64,000 nt of DNA from Trichothermofontia sichuanensis B231 (lineage in GTDB: Bacteria; Cyanobacteriota; Cyanobacteriia; B231): contig NZ_CP110848.1 in NCBI RefSeq assembly GCF_026240635.1, forward strand, positions 1,986,501-2,050,500, in the 5' to 3' direction. The notes under the pieces were generated by a model. The model made no database searches. It was given only the letters and a program-made list of their open reading frames with translations, and was not told the origin of the DNA. Shown here piece after piece: positions 17,386 to 26,673 of the stretch (position 1 is its first letter; every line of letters starts with the position of its first letter). Made by a program: the position numbers and the translations under genes.

Positions 17386-19515
17386 ATGGAAGCAATTTAT
17401 CAGTATGCATGGCTGATCCCGGTCTTGCCCTTGTTAGGGGCGTTCCTGGTCGGGGTTGGTTTGATTTCGGCCAATCAGGCTATCAATCGGCTCCGGCAGG
17501 TGAATGCGATCGTTGTGGTGTCACTCTTAGGGGCTTCAATGGTCCTCTCCTTTGCCCTGCTGGTGAGTCAAATCCAGGGCCACCCCACCTACTTACGGGT
17601 GTTTGAGTGGGCGGAGGCGGGCAGTTTCCACCTGACAATGGGCTACACGATCGATCACCTGACAGCGGTGATGTTGGCGATCGTCACCACGGTTGCCTTT
17701 TTGGTGATGATCTATACCGATGGCTATATGGCCCATGATCCAGGCTATGTCCGGTTCTATGGCTATCTGAGCCTGTTTAGTTCCTCGATGCTGGGACTGG
17801 TGGTCAGTCCTAACCTGGTACAGGTTTATGTGTTCTGGGAACTGGTGGGGATGTGCTCCTACCTGTTGATTGGCTTTTGGTACGATCGCAAGGCGGCTGC
17901 CGATGCCTGCCAGAAGGCTTTTGTGACCAACCGGGTCGGGGATTTTGGCCTGCTGCTGGGGATGTTGGGTCTTTACTGGGCTACCCAAACCTTTGAGTTT
18001 GACCTCATGGGTGAACGGTTGCACAGCATGGTCGAGTCGGGCGCGTTTAGCTCCGGTCTGGCGATTCTGTTTGCCATCCTGGTATTTTTAGGGCCGGTGG
18101 CCAAGTCGGCCCAGTTCCCGCTCCATGTGTGGCTACCAGATGCGATGGAGGGTCCCACCCCAATTTCGGCCCTGATCCACGCGGCGACGATGGTGGCGGC
18201 AGGGGTGTTCCTGATTGCCCGGATGTTCCCGGTGTTTGAGAGCGTCCCGGTGGCGATGACGGTGATTGCCTACACGGGCGCGTTTACGGCGTTCCTGGGG
18301 GCGACGATCGCGATTACCCAAAACGACATTAAGAAAGGGCTGGCCTACTCGACCATTTCCCAGTTGGGCTATATGGTGATGGCGATGGGTGTGGGAGCCT
18401 ACGGGGCGGGTTTATTCCACCTGATGACCCACGCCTACTTCAAGGCGATGCTGTTCCTCTGCTCGGGGTCGGTGATTCATGGCATGGAAGCCGTAGTGGG
18501 GCATGATCCGGTGTTGGCCCAGGATATGCGCCTCATGGGCGGGTTGCGCAAATATATGCCGATTACGGCAATTACCTTTTTGATTGGGACGCTGGCCATT
18601 TGTGGGATTCCCCCCTTTGCGGGATTTTGGTCGAAGGATGAAATCCTCGGCGCTACCTTTGCCGCCAATCCGGCCCTGTGGGCGATCGGCTGGCTGACGG
18701 CAGGCATTACGGCGTTCTATATGTTCCGGATGTACTTCATGACCTTTGAGGGCGACTTCCGGGGCAAGGATACGACGATCCAGCAGCAACTGTTGGCTGA
18801 GGCCAAAGCGATGGGCCTGGAAATCGCCACGGTACCTGCCTTCGGTCCGGGGGCGATGCATCCCCAAGAATTGGTTGTCCACGGCAGTCATGGGCATGGC
18901 GATGAACACAACTCTGAGCACGGCCATGAACATGGGCGCAGTCATGGCCATAGCGATAGGCCCCACGAGTCGCCGCTGACAATGACGCTACCGTTGATGG
19001 CATTGGCGGTGCCCTCGGTCCTGATTGGGTTAGTGGGAACCCCCTTTGCCAATTACTTTGGGGAATTTATCCATCCCCCCGCGGTGGGTGCCGCCGCAGA
19101 ATTAGCCCTCGCAGAGGCGGAAGCTTTTGATCTGGGTGAGTTTATCTTGATGGGCGGCAGTTCGGTGGCGATCGCTTTGGCGGGAATTACGCTGGCGGTG
19201 TTGATGTATGCCTGGGGTAAGATCGACCCGGCGGCGATCGCGGCCAAAATCGAACCTTTGTACTGGTTCTCGCGCAATAAGTGGTATCTGGATGACATTA
19301 ACGATCGCTTGTTTGTCCAGGGCAGTCGCCGGTTAGCCCGTCAGGTGATGGAGGTCGATTTGCGGGTGGTGGATGGCCTGGTCAACCTTACCGGCTTTAT
19401 CACCATGATTACGGGGGAAGGGTTGAAGTATTTCGAGAATGGCCGTGCCCAGTTCTATGCCCTCATCGTGTTTGGGGCAGTGCTGGGGTTGGCGATCCTC
19501 TCTGGTGTGACCTGA
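17386..19515 (+). CDS. ndhF: NAD(P)H-quinone oxidoreductase subunit 5 (NdhF1)
   Basis: 709 residues, a proton-pumping membrane subunit of thylakoid NDH-1 used in respiration and cyclic electron flow. It starts MEAIYQYAWLIPVLPLLGAF, diagnostic of NdhF1. The region VFWELVGMCSYLLIGFWYDR and the core LPDAMEGPTPISALIHAATM are typical, with about 15 membrane segments. An upstream in-frame start (17311) would add 25 non-family residues, so ATG 17386 is chosen. A loop at residues about 498-528 is unusually His-rich. ndhD1 follows after 18 bases, the usual ndhF1-ndhD1 operon. Confidence 0.96.
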   Translation: MEAIYQYAWLIPVLPLLGAFLVGVGLISANQAINRLRQVNAIVVVSLLGASMVLSFALLVSQIQGHPTYLRVFEWAEAGSFHLTMGYTIDHLTAVMLAIVTTVAFLVMIYTDGYMAHDPGYVRFYGYLSLFSSSMLGLVVSPNLVQVYVFWELVGMCSYLLIGFWYDRKAAADACQKAFVTNRVGDFGLLLGMLGLYWATQTFEFDLMGERLHSMVESGAFSSGLAILFAILVFLGPVAKSAQFPLHVWLPDAMEGPTPISALIHAATMVAAGVFLIARMFPVFESVPVAMTVIAYTGAFTAFLGATIAITQNDIKKGLAYSTISQLGYMVMAMGVGAYGAGLFHLMTHAYFKAMLFLCSGSVIHGMEAVVGHDPVLAQDMRLMGGLRKYMPITAITFLIGTLAICGIPPFAGFWSKDEILGATFAANPALWAIGWLTAGITAFYMFRMYFMTFEGDFRGKDTTIQQQLLAEAKAMGLEIATVPAFGPGAMHPQELVVHGSHGHGDEHNSEHGHEHGRSHGHSDRPHESPLTMTLPLMALAVPSVLIGLVGTPFANYFGEFIHPPAVGAAAELALAEAEAFDLGEFILMGGSSVAIALAGITLAVLMYAWGKIDPAAIAAKIEPLYWFSRNKWYLDDINDRLFVQGSRRLARQVMEVDLRVVDGLVNLTGFITMITGEGLKYFENGRAQFYALIVFGAVLGLAILSGVT

Positions 19516-19533
19516 TTTAAGGGCGTGTGAGTG

Positions 19534-21162
19534 ATGAATACGGCTGATTTTCCCTGGTTGACAACGATCATCCTGTTGCCGATCGTGGCGTCCCTGTTGA
19601 CCCCCCTGTTCCCAGTGAACGACGACGGCAGGGCCGTGCGCTGGTTTGCCCTGGTGGTGGGGCTGGTGGACTTTGTGTTGATTGTGGCGGCGTTTTACAC
19701 CCAGTACGACTTAAGTAATCCGGGATTGCAACTGGTGGAGCGCTATCGTTGGGTACCCGCGATCGACCTGAACTGGTCGGTAGGGGCAGATGGGCTGTCG
19801 ATGCCGCTGATTCTGCTGACCGGTTTTATTACCACTCTGGCGATCCTGGCAGCTTGGCCCGTGACGCTGAAGCCCCGCCTATTCTATTTCCTGATGCTGG
19901 CCATGTACGGCGGTCAGATTGCTGTGTTCGCCGTGCAGGATATGCTAGTGTTCTTCCTGGCCTGGGAGTTAGAACTAATTCCAGTGTACCTACTGCTGTC
20001 GATCTGGGGCGGCAAGGGACGGCTCTATGCGGCGACGAAGTTTATCCTCTATACGGCAGGGGGGTCGCTGTTTATCCTGGTGGCAGGGCTGGCGATGGCC
20101 TTCTATGGCGATATAGTGACCTTTGATATGGAGGCGTTGGCGACCAAGGATTACGCGATCGGTTTCCAACTACTGGTCTATGCCGGATTCTTGATTGCCT
20201 ATGCGGTGAAGTTGCCGATTTTCCCGCTGCACACCTGGCTCCCCGATGCCCACGGCGAAGCAACGGCTCCGGTCCACATGCTGCTAGCGGGGATTCTGCT
20301 GAAGATGGGCGGCTATGCCCTGATTCGGATGAATGCGGGGATGTTGCTGGATGCCCATGTTCGGTTTGCCCCGATTCTGGTGATTCTGGGGGTGGTGAAT
20401 ATCATCTACGCGGCGCTCACGTCCTTTGCCCAGCGGAATTTGAAGCGCAAGATCGCCTACTCGTCGATTTCCCACATGGGCTTTGTCCTGATCGGGATTG
20501 CCTCGTTCACGGATTTGGGCCTGAGTGGGGCGGTGCTGCAAATGGTGTCCCACGGGTTGATTGGGGCAAGTCTGTTCTTCTTGGTGGGGGCGACCTACGA
20601 TCGTACCCATACGCTGATGCTCGATGAGATGGGCGGTGTGGGCCAAAAGATGCCGAAGATCTTTGCCATGTTTACGGCCTGTTCGCTGGCGTCGTTGGCG
20701 CTGCCGGGGATGAGTGGCTTTGTAGCGGAGTTGATGGTATTTGTGGGCTTTGCCACGAGTGATGCCTACAGTTTGACGTTCCGAGTGATTGTGGTGTTGT
20801 TGGCAGCGGTGGGCGTCATTCTGACACCGATCTATCTGCTGTCGATGCTGCGAGAGATTTTCTACGGTCAGGAAAACCAGGAGTTGGTCTCCCATGAGGT
20901 TCTGATTGACGCCGAACCCCGTGAGGTGTTTATCATTGCCTCGCTGCTGGTGCCAATTATCGGGATAGGCCTCTATCCGAAGTTGTTGACACAGATGTAT
21001 GACTCGACGACATTGCAGGTGACGGCCCGATTGCGCGATGCGGTGCCCTCGTTGATTGCGGAGCGGAAGAGTGAGGATGGGGCAATTCTCCAGGGGAGAC
21101 GCTACGCGAACGTGGCTGCGTTTGAACCTATGACTGCACCTGCGATTCCGGTAACCCGTTAG
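19534..21162 (+). CDS. ndhD: NAD(P)H-quinone oxidoreductase subunit 4 (NdhD1)
   Basis: 542 residues, partner of NdhF1 in the membrane arm of NDH-1. It begins [19 protein letters not shown]. The family core is present: [40 protein letters not shown] and [20 protein letters not shown] 19534 is preferred over the overlapping GTG 19531. It is co-transcribed with ndhF1 (18-base gap), and a GC-rich hairpin lies 23 bases after the stop. The NdhF1/NdhD1 pairing marks the NDH-1L complex rather than the CO2-uptake forms that use NdhF3/D3 or NdhF4/D4. Confidence 0.95.
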   Translation: MNTADFPWLTTIILLPIVASLLTPLFPVNDDGRAVRWFALVVGLVDFVLIVAAFYTQYDLSNPGLQLVERYRWVPAIDLNWSVGADGLSMPLILLTGFITTLAILAAWPVTLKPRLFYFLMLAMYGGQIAVFAVQDMLVFFLAWELELIPVYLLLSIWGGKGRLYAATKFILYTAGGSLFILVAGLAMAFYGDIVTFDMEALATKDYAIGFQLLVYAGFLIAYAVKLPIFPLHTWLPDAHGEATAPVHMLLAGILLKMGGYALIRMNAGMLLDAHVRFAPILVILGVVNIIYAALTSFAQRNLKRKIAYSSISHMGFVLIGIASFTDLGLSGAVLQMVSHGLIGASLFFLVGATYDRTHTLMLDEMGGVGQKMPKIFAMFTACSLASLALPGMSGFVAELMVFVGFATSDAYSLTFRVIVVLLAAVGVILTPIYLLSMLREIFYGQENQELVSHEVLIDAEPREVFIIASLLVPIIGIGLYPKLLTQMYDSTTLQVTARLRDAVPSLIAERKSEDGAILQGRRYANVAAFEPMTAPAIPVTR

Positions 21163-21185
21163 CGTTAGCCTTACGTTTTTGCTCT

Positions 21186-21223
21186 AGGGGTGAGTGTTCC
21201 CAGGGATGGGGGTGCTCACCCCT
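21186..21223 (+). terminator. Hairpin after ndhD1
   Basis: Perfect 9-bp stem AGGGGTGAG (21186-21194) with CTCACCCCT (21215-21223). It is followed by TATTCG and not a real T-tract, so it is a terminator-like or mRNA-stabilising hairpin. Confidence 0.6.
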
Positions 21224-21292
21224 TATTCGTGGATTACACTAGGAGCAGGTTATAAATGCCGACTCCGTTGACGTTAGGTACCTGAAATACTG

Positions 21293-21524
21293 ATGATTCA
21301 GCAAGTCAACATGACAGATGACACGCTGACAGTGGATTTATCCAATGGCCAAACGATATCGGTGCTGCTAGCCTGGTATCCATGCCTAGTGCATGGTTCG
21401 GTTGCAGAACGCCATGACTATTGTTTGATCGCGGGTGGGAGGGGGATTCATTAAGAATATCATCCTTGGACAATCCTCTGGCGAAAGCCAAAAGTCATTT
21501 CAGCGCTGGTTAATTAGTCGATAA
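21293..21524 (+). pseudogene. DUF2442 family protein, frameshifted
   Basis: Frame 1 reads MIQQVNMTDDTLTVDLSNGQ, then AWYPCLVHGSVAERHDY and GGGRGIH-type sequence before a stop at 21452. This is the body of a DUF2442 protein. The expected C-terminus appears in another frame from 21456 (LGQSSGESQKSFQRWLISR, stop 21522). A short deletion or shift around 21450-21456 broke the gene. DUF2442 genes often pair with DUF4160 or toxin-antitoxin-like genes, but no intact partner remains here. It forms part of a decayed stretch that also contains a MITE. Confidence 0.7.
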
Positions 21525-21545
21525 CTTCTAAAACTAAAGGCTGCC

Positions 21546-21713
21546 ATGGATCACTCTAAAACAATACATCTATCTAACGAAATTGACCTGAGTCAGGAAG
21601 CTTGGGCAGGTATTCATAAAATTGCTGATCGGCTCAATCTTTCAGTTGTTGAACTCCTGGAAAATCGGTTCTTCTGGGATTTTGGGGTAAGCAGTATCAG
21701 CAGCTACAAATAA
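21546..21713 (+). pseudogene. Small gene truncated by MITE copy B
   Basis: A 55-codon frame starting MDHSKTIHLSNEIDLSQEAW and continuing IADRLNLSVVELLEN, then running into the MITE, which encodes the last 15 residues and the stop. The native part looks like a small DNA-binding or antitoxin-type protein in which a helix is followed by VVELLE, but I cannot name the family. Beyond the MITE (21779-22027) fragments of open frame remain without a recognisable product, so the original 3' end is lost or scrambled. Confidence 0.5.
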
Positions 21714-21778
21714 ACGATCGCAAATGCTGAGTTTATGGTGGGGGCGCTACGCGCCCCCACCATAAACTCAGAAGAGCC
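21667..21778 (+). mobile_element. 112-bp MITE, copy B (loop inverted, no target duplication)
   Basis: Exactly 112 bp with ends GGTTCTTCTG / CAGAAGAGCC, nearly identical to copy A through the left 60 bases. The palindrome has the same 19-bp arms but loop TAC instead of GTA, i.e. the hairpin is inverted. The flanks GGAAAATC and GTCAATTT do not match, so the 8-bp duplication is lost or never existed. Confidence 0.85.
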
Positions 21779-22027
21779 GTCAATTTGAGCCTGTGCAACT
21801 GGTATTTGCATGGACACAGGCTATCAATGTCCCCCCCCTGCGCTTTGGTCGTTCCTCCCATCGCTCGGGCTTCCGGCGGCGGGTGAGCTTAGTCATTGGG
21901 CTGTTTGGTGTTTCGGTTAGGACGGTTGCCTGAAGATTATCCTTTAGCAGGGGAAGGGGAGCGCATTTTAGGATGTTTCCAGGCGATAGCTAAGCGACAG
22001 GGAACGAGATTTAACCAGAGTGGCTAG

Positions 22028-23086
22028 TTAGGGGATCTCTTGGGCTGCATATAGGGCAGCACCAAGCAAGCCCACTTGGGGATTCAAAACTACCTGTACG
22101 GAAATTTGTTCCAAGATTGCTCGAAACCGCCCCTTATCCTTAAACGCCGCCATGAATTCCCCCCCTTCTAACAGGGGCAGAATCTTGGGCGCAATTCCCC
22201 CCGCAATGTATAAGCCGCCATAGGGCAATAATTTTAGAGCGAAGTTGCCGGCTTCCGCACCGTAGGCGCTCAGAAAGATTTGCATGGCTTGAGTACAGAG
22301 GGGATCATGCCCCTCTAGGGCTGCCTTCGACACCGCAGCGGCAACATCGATTGTGGAATGCCCCTGGGCCTGTTCCTGTTGCCACTTCTGGAAAACCGTC
22401 GCCAGAGCAGGCGACTCTTGTTCCGGCGATCGCTGACGCAGGAATTGATAGATAGACGCAATCCCTCGGCCTGATACCACCCGTTCCACAGAAACCCGGC
22501 TCAGTTGCCGTTCGGCCTGAAGGTACATCCGTAGTTCATCCTCTAGGGGCGAACGGGGCGCAAAGTCGGCATGGGAGCCTTCTGAGGGATAAACATGGTA
22601 GTGCCCCCGACAGGCTGTCAAAAAGCACTCCCCTAATCCGGTCCCAGCCCCTAGGACCGCGATCGGAGCCTGGCGATCGATCGGCGCAACCTGCAAAGGG
22701 TACAACTCTTCCGAAGTTAGGCCCAACACGCCATAGCCGACCGCCGCAAAGTCATTGATCAGGGCAATCTGGGGAATTGCCAAAGCCTGTTCCAAGCGAT
22801 CGGCTTGTAGGGACCAATGGAGATTCGTCAGTTCCGACGCATTATTGATCACGGGGCCAGCAATTCCAAAACAGGCACGGGCAACTTGCAGGCGACTCCC
22901 TAGGGCTGTTTCAGCCGCTGCCAAAAAGGTCTGCACCATCGGCACTAAGTCAGGGAAACGCTGACTGGCATAGGTTTCCTGGTAGAGCGTCGTGGGGGTA
23001 GGCAGCCCATCCCCATGCACCGCCGAATCCACCAGGCGCAGGATCGTTTTCGTTCCGCCAATATCACCAGCAAGCAGGATCGTCAT
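22028..23086 (-). CDS. glk: Glucokinase
   Basis: 352 residues. It phosphorylates glucose with ATP to glucose-6-phosphate in the cytoplasm. Visible motifs are LLAGDIGGTKTILRLVDS (phosphate 1), ARACFGIAGPV, ALINDFAAVGYG (catalytic Asp), AVLGAGTGLGECF and YIAGGIAPK. This is the bacterial Glk family rather than ROK. It starts at ATG 23086 and is transcribed alone. Downstream lies the decayed island with MITE copy B, and upstream a truncated R repeat. Confidence 0.94.
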   Translation of the reverse strand: MTILLAGDIGGTKTILRLVDSAVHGDGLPTPTTLYQETYASQRFPDLVPMVQTFLAAAETALGSRLQVARACFGIAGPVINNASELTNLHWSLQADRLEQALAIPQIALINDFAAVGYGVLGLTSEELYPLQVAPIDRQAPIAVLGAGTGLGECFLTACRGHYHVYPSEGSHADFAPRSPLEDELRMYLQAERQLSRVSVERVVSGRGIASIYQFLRQRSPEQESPALATVFQKWQQEQAQGHSTIDVAAAVSKAALEGHDPLCTQAMQIFLSAYGAEAGNFALKLLPYGGLYIAGGIAPKILPLLEGGEFMAAFKDKGRFRAILEQISVQVVLNPQVGLLGAALYAAQEIP

Positions 23087-23222
23087 AAGGTTGGGACTCT
23101 CAGATTCAAAACAGCGTCGCTGAAGTCACTCAGAGGCATTCTAACCTTCGGTTACGCAGGCAAACCTACCACGAATAGGCCAAACTTGTTGGTATTGGCG
23201 GCATAAGCAGACGCTCAATCAT

Positions 23223-23362
23223 TACAGCCTTTACCTAACTGACTCAGTACCCCGTTAAGGGTTGGAGCTTGAGCCTACCAGCCGCCCTCATCCTCCAACC
23301 CCTTCTCCCAAGTGGGGAGAAGGGGAGCCAGATTTGCCAGTCCCTCGCCCGCTCTGGGAGAG
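23223..23362 (+). repeat. R-family dispersed repeat, copy 3 (right end missing)
   Basis: Begins TACAGCCTTTACCTAACTGA and keeps the CCCTCATCCTCCAACCCC core. It stops at CTCTGGGAGAG, so roughly the right third is lost. It lies in the 315-base spacer between glk and the acyltransferase gene. Confidence 0.7.
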
Positions 23363-23402
23363 TTGATCAAATTACCCAATTTCAGCGTTTAGCATTATCC
23401 AG

Positions 23403-24032
23403 CTAACCTTCTTCTGACACAGGTTCTTGTGACAAAGGTTCTTGTGTCTTTTGACATTCGCGTATCTTAACTATTTTGGCCGGAATTCCTACTACAGTTG
23501 CGCCCGACGGTACATCGTCTAGCACAACTGCATTTGCACCAATGTTGACATCATCACCAATCACAATCTTGCCAAATAATTTAGCACCGGCCCCAACATT
23601 TACCCGCGCTCCCAATTTGGGCACATCATAAGGATGTTCCAAGTACCGTAGGCCCATTGTTACACCTTGGCGAATAATACTACCGTCTCCAATTTCACAA
23701 TGGCCGTGGATCACAATATCGCCTTGGTGTTCAAAGACAACTTGTCTTCCTAATTTGACCGTATAGGGTAACTCAATGCCATAAGTATTCCGAACCTTGC
23801 GATAAAGGGCATTATAAAGAAGACTAAAGGGTAATCGCAGAAGCCTCGTTTTAATTTGCATTCTCCATACCCCTAATCGATGGACAAAAACCGCCCGGAA
23901 TCCTGGCAGTGTCCAGTCTTTCCCGTGAGCAATCCAATCTTCACGCACCATATCCCAGAATTTTAAGGGGAGAGGATCAGGGTAGCTAATATCATCAGAA
24001 GTCGGAGAATCCGGGTCAAGTGGCAATGTCAT
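23403..24032 (-). CDS. Left-handed beta-helix acyltransferase (serine acetyltransferase-like)
   Basis: 209 residues. The C-terminal half carries hexapeptide turns: IVIHGHCEIGDGSIIRQGVT, GARVNVGAGAKLFGKIVIG, DDVNIGANAVVLDDVP and VVGIPAKIVK. This is the layout of CysE-like acetyltransferases, also used in polysaccharide O-acetylation. The N-terminal helical region (FWDMVREDWIAHGKDWTLPG) resembles the short CysE-like forms found in sugar-decoration clusters, so the true acceptor is uncertain. ATG 24032 is chosen over TTG 24041. No operon partner is close. Confidence 0.75.
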   Translation of the reverse strand: MTLPLDPDSPTSDDISYPDPLPLKFWDMVREDWIAHGKDWTLPGFRAVFVHRLGVWRMQIKTRLLRLPFSLLYNALYRKVRNTYGIELPYTVKLGRQVVFEHQGDIVIHGHCEIGDGSIIRQGVTMGLRYLEHPYDVPKLGARVNVGAGAKLFGKIVIGDDVNIGANAVVLDDVPSGATVVGIPAKIVKIRECQKTQEPLSQEPVSEEG

Positions 24033-24291
24033 AGCAGGCAATACATAACCCTAGGTTAGGGGTTGGATATATCCACACATTAATCCAATTCTTTGGGGAA
24101 ATGCCAGTCAAACCGGCAGTAATCCCCGCTTGCGGAGAAAACGCTCCTGATTAAACTGACAACAAAACTCGCATCACCCTCACCCCCACTCCTGTGCCAA
24201 GGGATTTAGGGATGGGGGGCAAAGATTTTTCAGGTAACCAGGAAAACGCCCCCATTACGATGGGCCAACTAAAGAAGCTGCGCGATCGACG

Positions 24292-24687
24292 TTAACTCGT
24301 CGATCGCATTTTCTCGGTTAAGGCCAGTCGCATGGCTGCCAGTTGGGCAGTGAGTTCCTGCAGATCTCGTTCAATTTCGGGGACAACAGGATGCTCTGGC
24401 GGCGGCGGGGCAGGCATACCGGTTTCACTCATGGGGTTGGTAGGGGACTGACCACCGAGATGGAAAATTGAATCGACAAAGGCCCGGGCTTCTTTCTCCG
24501 TGACTTCACCCTTGGCAGCCCATTCCGCCGTTAGTTGGTCAAAGTCGGTTTGTAAGCGCTTGAGGGTTTCCTCCCGTTTGACCGGATCTTGGATCGCGTC
24601 CGCGATCGCATTGATCGCACCAAGGGTCGTGCGGAAGCCTTTCTGAATGGTTTGAACCAGATTATCGGTACTCATGTCTTCACTCAT
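24292..24687 (-). CDS. Conserved cyanobacterial hypothetical protein, phasin-like helical
   Basis: 131 residues, soluble. The N-terminus is helical (LVQTIQKGFRTTLGAINAIA, then EETLKRLQTDFDQLTAEWAA), with KGEVTEKEARAFVDSIF and a Pro-rich linker (APPPPEHP), and a final coiled coil (IERDLQELTAQLAAMRLALT). The pattern of amphipathic helices followed by a 'GxxTxxEA' turn resembles the PhaF/phasin-like proteins of cyanobacteria, but I cannot assign the family firmly. It is 70 bases downstream of another small conserved gene on the same strand, likely one transcript. Confidence 0.65.
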   Translation of the reverse strand: MSEDMSTDNLVQTIQKGFRTTLGAINAIADAIQDPVKREETLKRLQTDFDQLTAEWAAKGEVTEKEARAFVDSIFHLGGQSPTNPMSETGMPAPPPPEHPVVPEIERDLQELTAQLAAMRLALTEKMRSTS

Positions 24688-24757
24688 GCTTTGTAGACGT
24701 GACAGCGTTAGCAGTGAACAGCCGCCCCAGGGGTATACCCAAGGGGAACCTGCCCCC

Positions 24758-25120
24758 TCAACGGGTCTGTTCGAGATATTGGTTCAGGTCTTCCTGAAGT
24801 TGACTGAGGGCAATCTCAGTTGTCACCCGAATGCGATCGTCGCGCAGGGTTAGCAACACCTTAGCGGCAAACGGGCTGGACCAGATATTAGGGTTACAAA
24901 AGAGTTCCAGGAAGACATCGCCGGTATAACGATATTCCATCGGTGGCTGTTGGCCCGCGCGACTGCCTCCCGCACTAGCACTAGGAGGTTTGGCCGCGTT
25001 AACCTTGAGGGTATGCATTAAATCCGCGATCGCGGCCTGCAAATTTTGGGCTGCTTGGGGGGTAAAGTGAAAAGCCACTGATCCCTCATTGAGGTTCAGC
25101 GTCAGGTGTTCAGACAGCAT
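24758..25120 (-). CDS. Conserved hypothetical protein
   Basis: 120 residues from ATG 25120 (MLSEHLTLNLNEGSVAFHF). An earlier in-frame ATG at 25156 would add a short hydrophobic leader (LLFLVAFSVP), so a lipid- or membrane-targeted longer form cannot be excluded. It contains FTPQAAQNLQAAIADLMHTL and, after a low-complexity Ser/Gly linker, YRYTGDVFLELFCNPNIW and a C-terminal coiled region. I do not recognise the family. It is co-oriented with the phasin-like gene 70 bases downstream. Confidence 0.6.
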   Translation of the reverse strand: MLSEHLTLNLNEGSVAFHFTPQAAQNLQAAIADLMHTLKVNAAKPPSASAGGSRAGQQPPMEYRYTGDVFLELFCNPNIWSSPFAAKVLLTLRDDRIRVTTEIALSQLQEDLNQYLEQTR

Positions 25121-25279
25121 GGGTACGGAGAAAGCAACCAGAAACAACAGGGGCATGGCTCAGTATTCGCCTCTCTATCTTAACCAATGGCAACGTTCCT
25201 GCTGGTAATCTCCAGGCATACTAGAGTGGGCAGATTAATCTGAGATACCCTGTCCTTTGCTGTCTTCTGACCAACCCGT

Positions 25280-26212
25280 ATGTCGATCGACAATCGCCCG
25301 ACCGTTCGTCGAGTTCTGATCATCACCCTGCTGCTGAATATTCTGGTCATGATCATCAAAGTCGTAGTGGGGCAGATGACTGGCTCCCTGAGTCTGATGG
25401 CTGATGCCCTGCACAGCGTGACCGATAGCGCCAATAATGTGCTGGGGTTGGTAGCCAGTCAATTCTCGTCACCCCACCCCGATCGCGAACATCCCTATGG
25501 CCATTTAAAATTTGAAGCCGTGGGTGCCCTGGGGATTGCCGCATTTTTGGGGATCGCCTGCTTTGAAATTCTCAAAGGGGTGGTCGATCGCCTCCTGACG
25601 GGCGGTAAACCGGTGCAGATTGGGGCGACTGAACTCTGGATCCTACTGATTGTGTTAGGGATCAATATCTTCGTCGCCTTTTATGAACGACGGGAAGGTC
25701 AACGGGTGGGTAGCCCGATCCTGATTGCCGATGCCCATCACACCATGAGCGATATCTGGGTGACGATCGCCGTGCTCGCGGGCCTGATTGGGGTTTGGCT
25801 GGGGTATCCCTGGCTGGATATTGTCCTCGCCTTCCCCGTCGCCTGTCTTGTATTCTGGAGTGGTTGGGAAGTCCTACGCACCAATTTGCCGTGGCTGGTG
25901 GATGAAGCGGCGATCGCCCCTGAAGCCATTCATGACCTGGTTATGCAAGTACCAGGGGTGATTAATTGTCACGACATTGCCTCACGGGGGGTTGTGGGTC
26001 GCCAGGTATTTGTGGAAATGCATCTAGTAGTCGCGGCTGATGATGTGGAGCGGGCGCACCAAATTACTGAAGATGTGGAAGTTGAGATCCGCAATCGCTT
26101 TGCTCCCGTGCGGGTTCTGATACATGTCGAGCCACCCACCTATGAGTCTGATCAGATTAGCTACGGTCCCCCCGCTCCCTCCCCAGGGGAAGACCTCAAA
26201 ACCCAGAATTAA
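25280..26212 (+). CDS. Cation diffusion facilitator family metal transporter
   Basis: 310 residues, an inner-membrane M2+/H+ antiporter of the CDF family (Zn, Fe, Mn or Co by family knowledge). About five to six membrane helices are visible, with metal-site motifs LMADALHSVTDSANN in helix 2 and IADAHHTMSDIWVT in helix 5, and the cytoplasmic dimer domain at about 210-290 (VPGVINCHDIASRGVVG). HPYGHLKFE after helix 2 is the usual family motif. The metal cannot be told from sequence. A DUF4168 gene starts 17 bases after the stop, so a short operon is likely. Confidence 0.92.
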   Translation: MSIDNRPTVRRVLIITLLLNILVMIIKVVVGQMTGSLSLMADALHSVTDSANNVLGLVASQFSSPHPDREHPYGHLKFEAVGALGIAAFLGIACFEILKGVVDRLLTGGKPVQIGATELWILLIVLGINIFVAFYERREGQRVGSPILIADAHHTMSDIWVTIAVLAGLIGVWLGYPWLDIVLAFPVACLVFWSGWEVLRTNLPWLVDEAAIAPEAIHDLVMQVPGVINCHDIASRGVVGRQVFVEMHLVVAADDVERAHQITEDVEVEIRNRFAPVRVLIHVEPPTYESDQISYGPPAPSPGEDLKTQN

Positions 26213-26229
26213 ACCAATGGGTCAGCGAT

Positions 26230-26673
26230 ATGCTGCGAGATATACTGAGAAAACTCTTAGCCATTTTGGGCACCATGCTGCTGGGATTCGTGGGAACGGC
26301 GACCTTCGCCCTAGCCCAACCCTCACCAGCAATCCAAACACCAGAGGTCATGGATACCAGCGGGAGCATGAACACCCGCCTACCGACCGGGATCGACAGC
26401 AACGATATTTCAGCCGAAAAGGTGAACCAGTTCATTCAGGCGTACCTGCAAGTGGTAGCACTGATTGATCAACGACAGGCCGATCTCCAGGGCGCAGACA
26501 GTGAACTAGAGTCTCTACGGATCCAGCAGGAAATTGAAGCCCAAGCCCAGGCAATGATTCAAGCAGCAGGTTTAACGCTATCGGAATATCTTCAAATGTT
26601 GAACCTAGCCCACCTGGACCCAGAGTTTGGGGAACGGGTGGTGGTCCAAATTCAGGAGCAGGCAAATCGATGA
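26230..26673 (+). CDS. DUF4168 domain-containing exported protein
   Basis: 147 residues. An N-terminal signal peptide (LLAILGTMLLGFVGTATFAL, cleavage probably after ALA, residue 29) precedes a helical domain. The end of the domain, AAGLTLSEYLQMLNLAHLDP, is typical of DUF4168, a periplasmic family in cyanobacteria and proteobacteria of unknown role. Its stop overlaps the start of the next gene (ATGA), showing translational coupling to the hydrolase. Confidence 0.85.
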   Translation: MLRDILRKLLAILGTMLLGFVGTATFALAQPSPAIQTPEVMDTSGSMNTRLPTGIDSNDISAEKVNQFIQAYLQVVALIDQRQADLQGADSELESLRIQQEIEAQAQAMIQAAGLTLSEYLQMLNLAHLDPEFGERVVVQIQEQANR

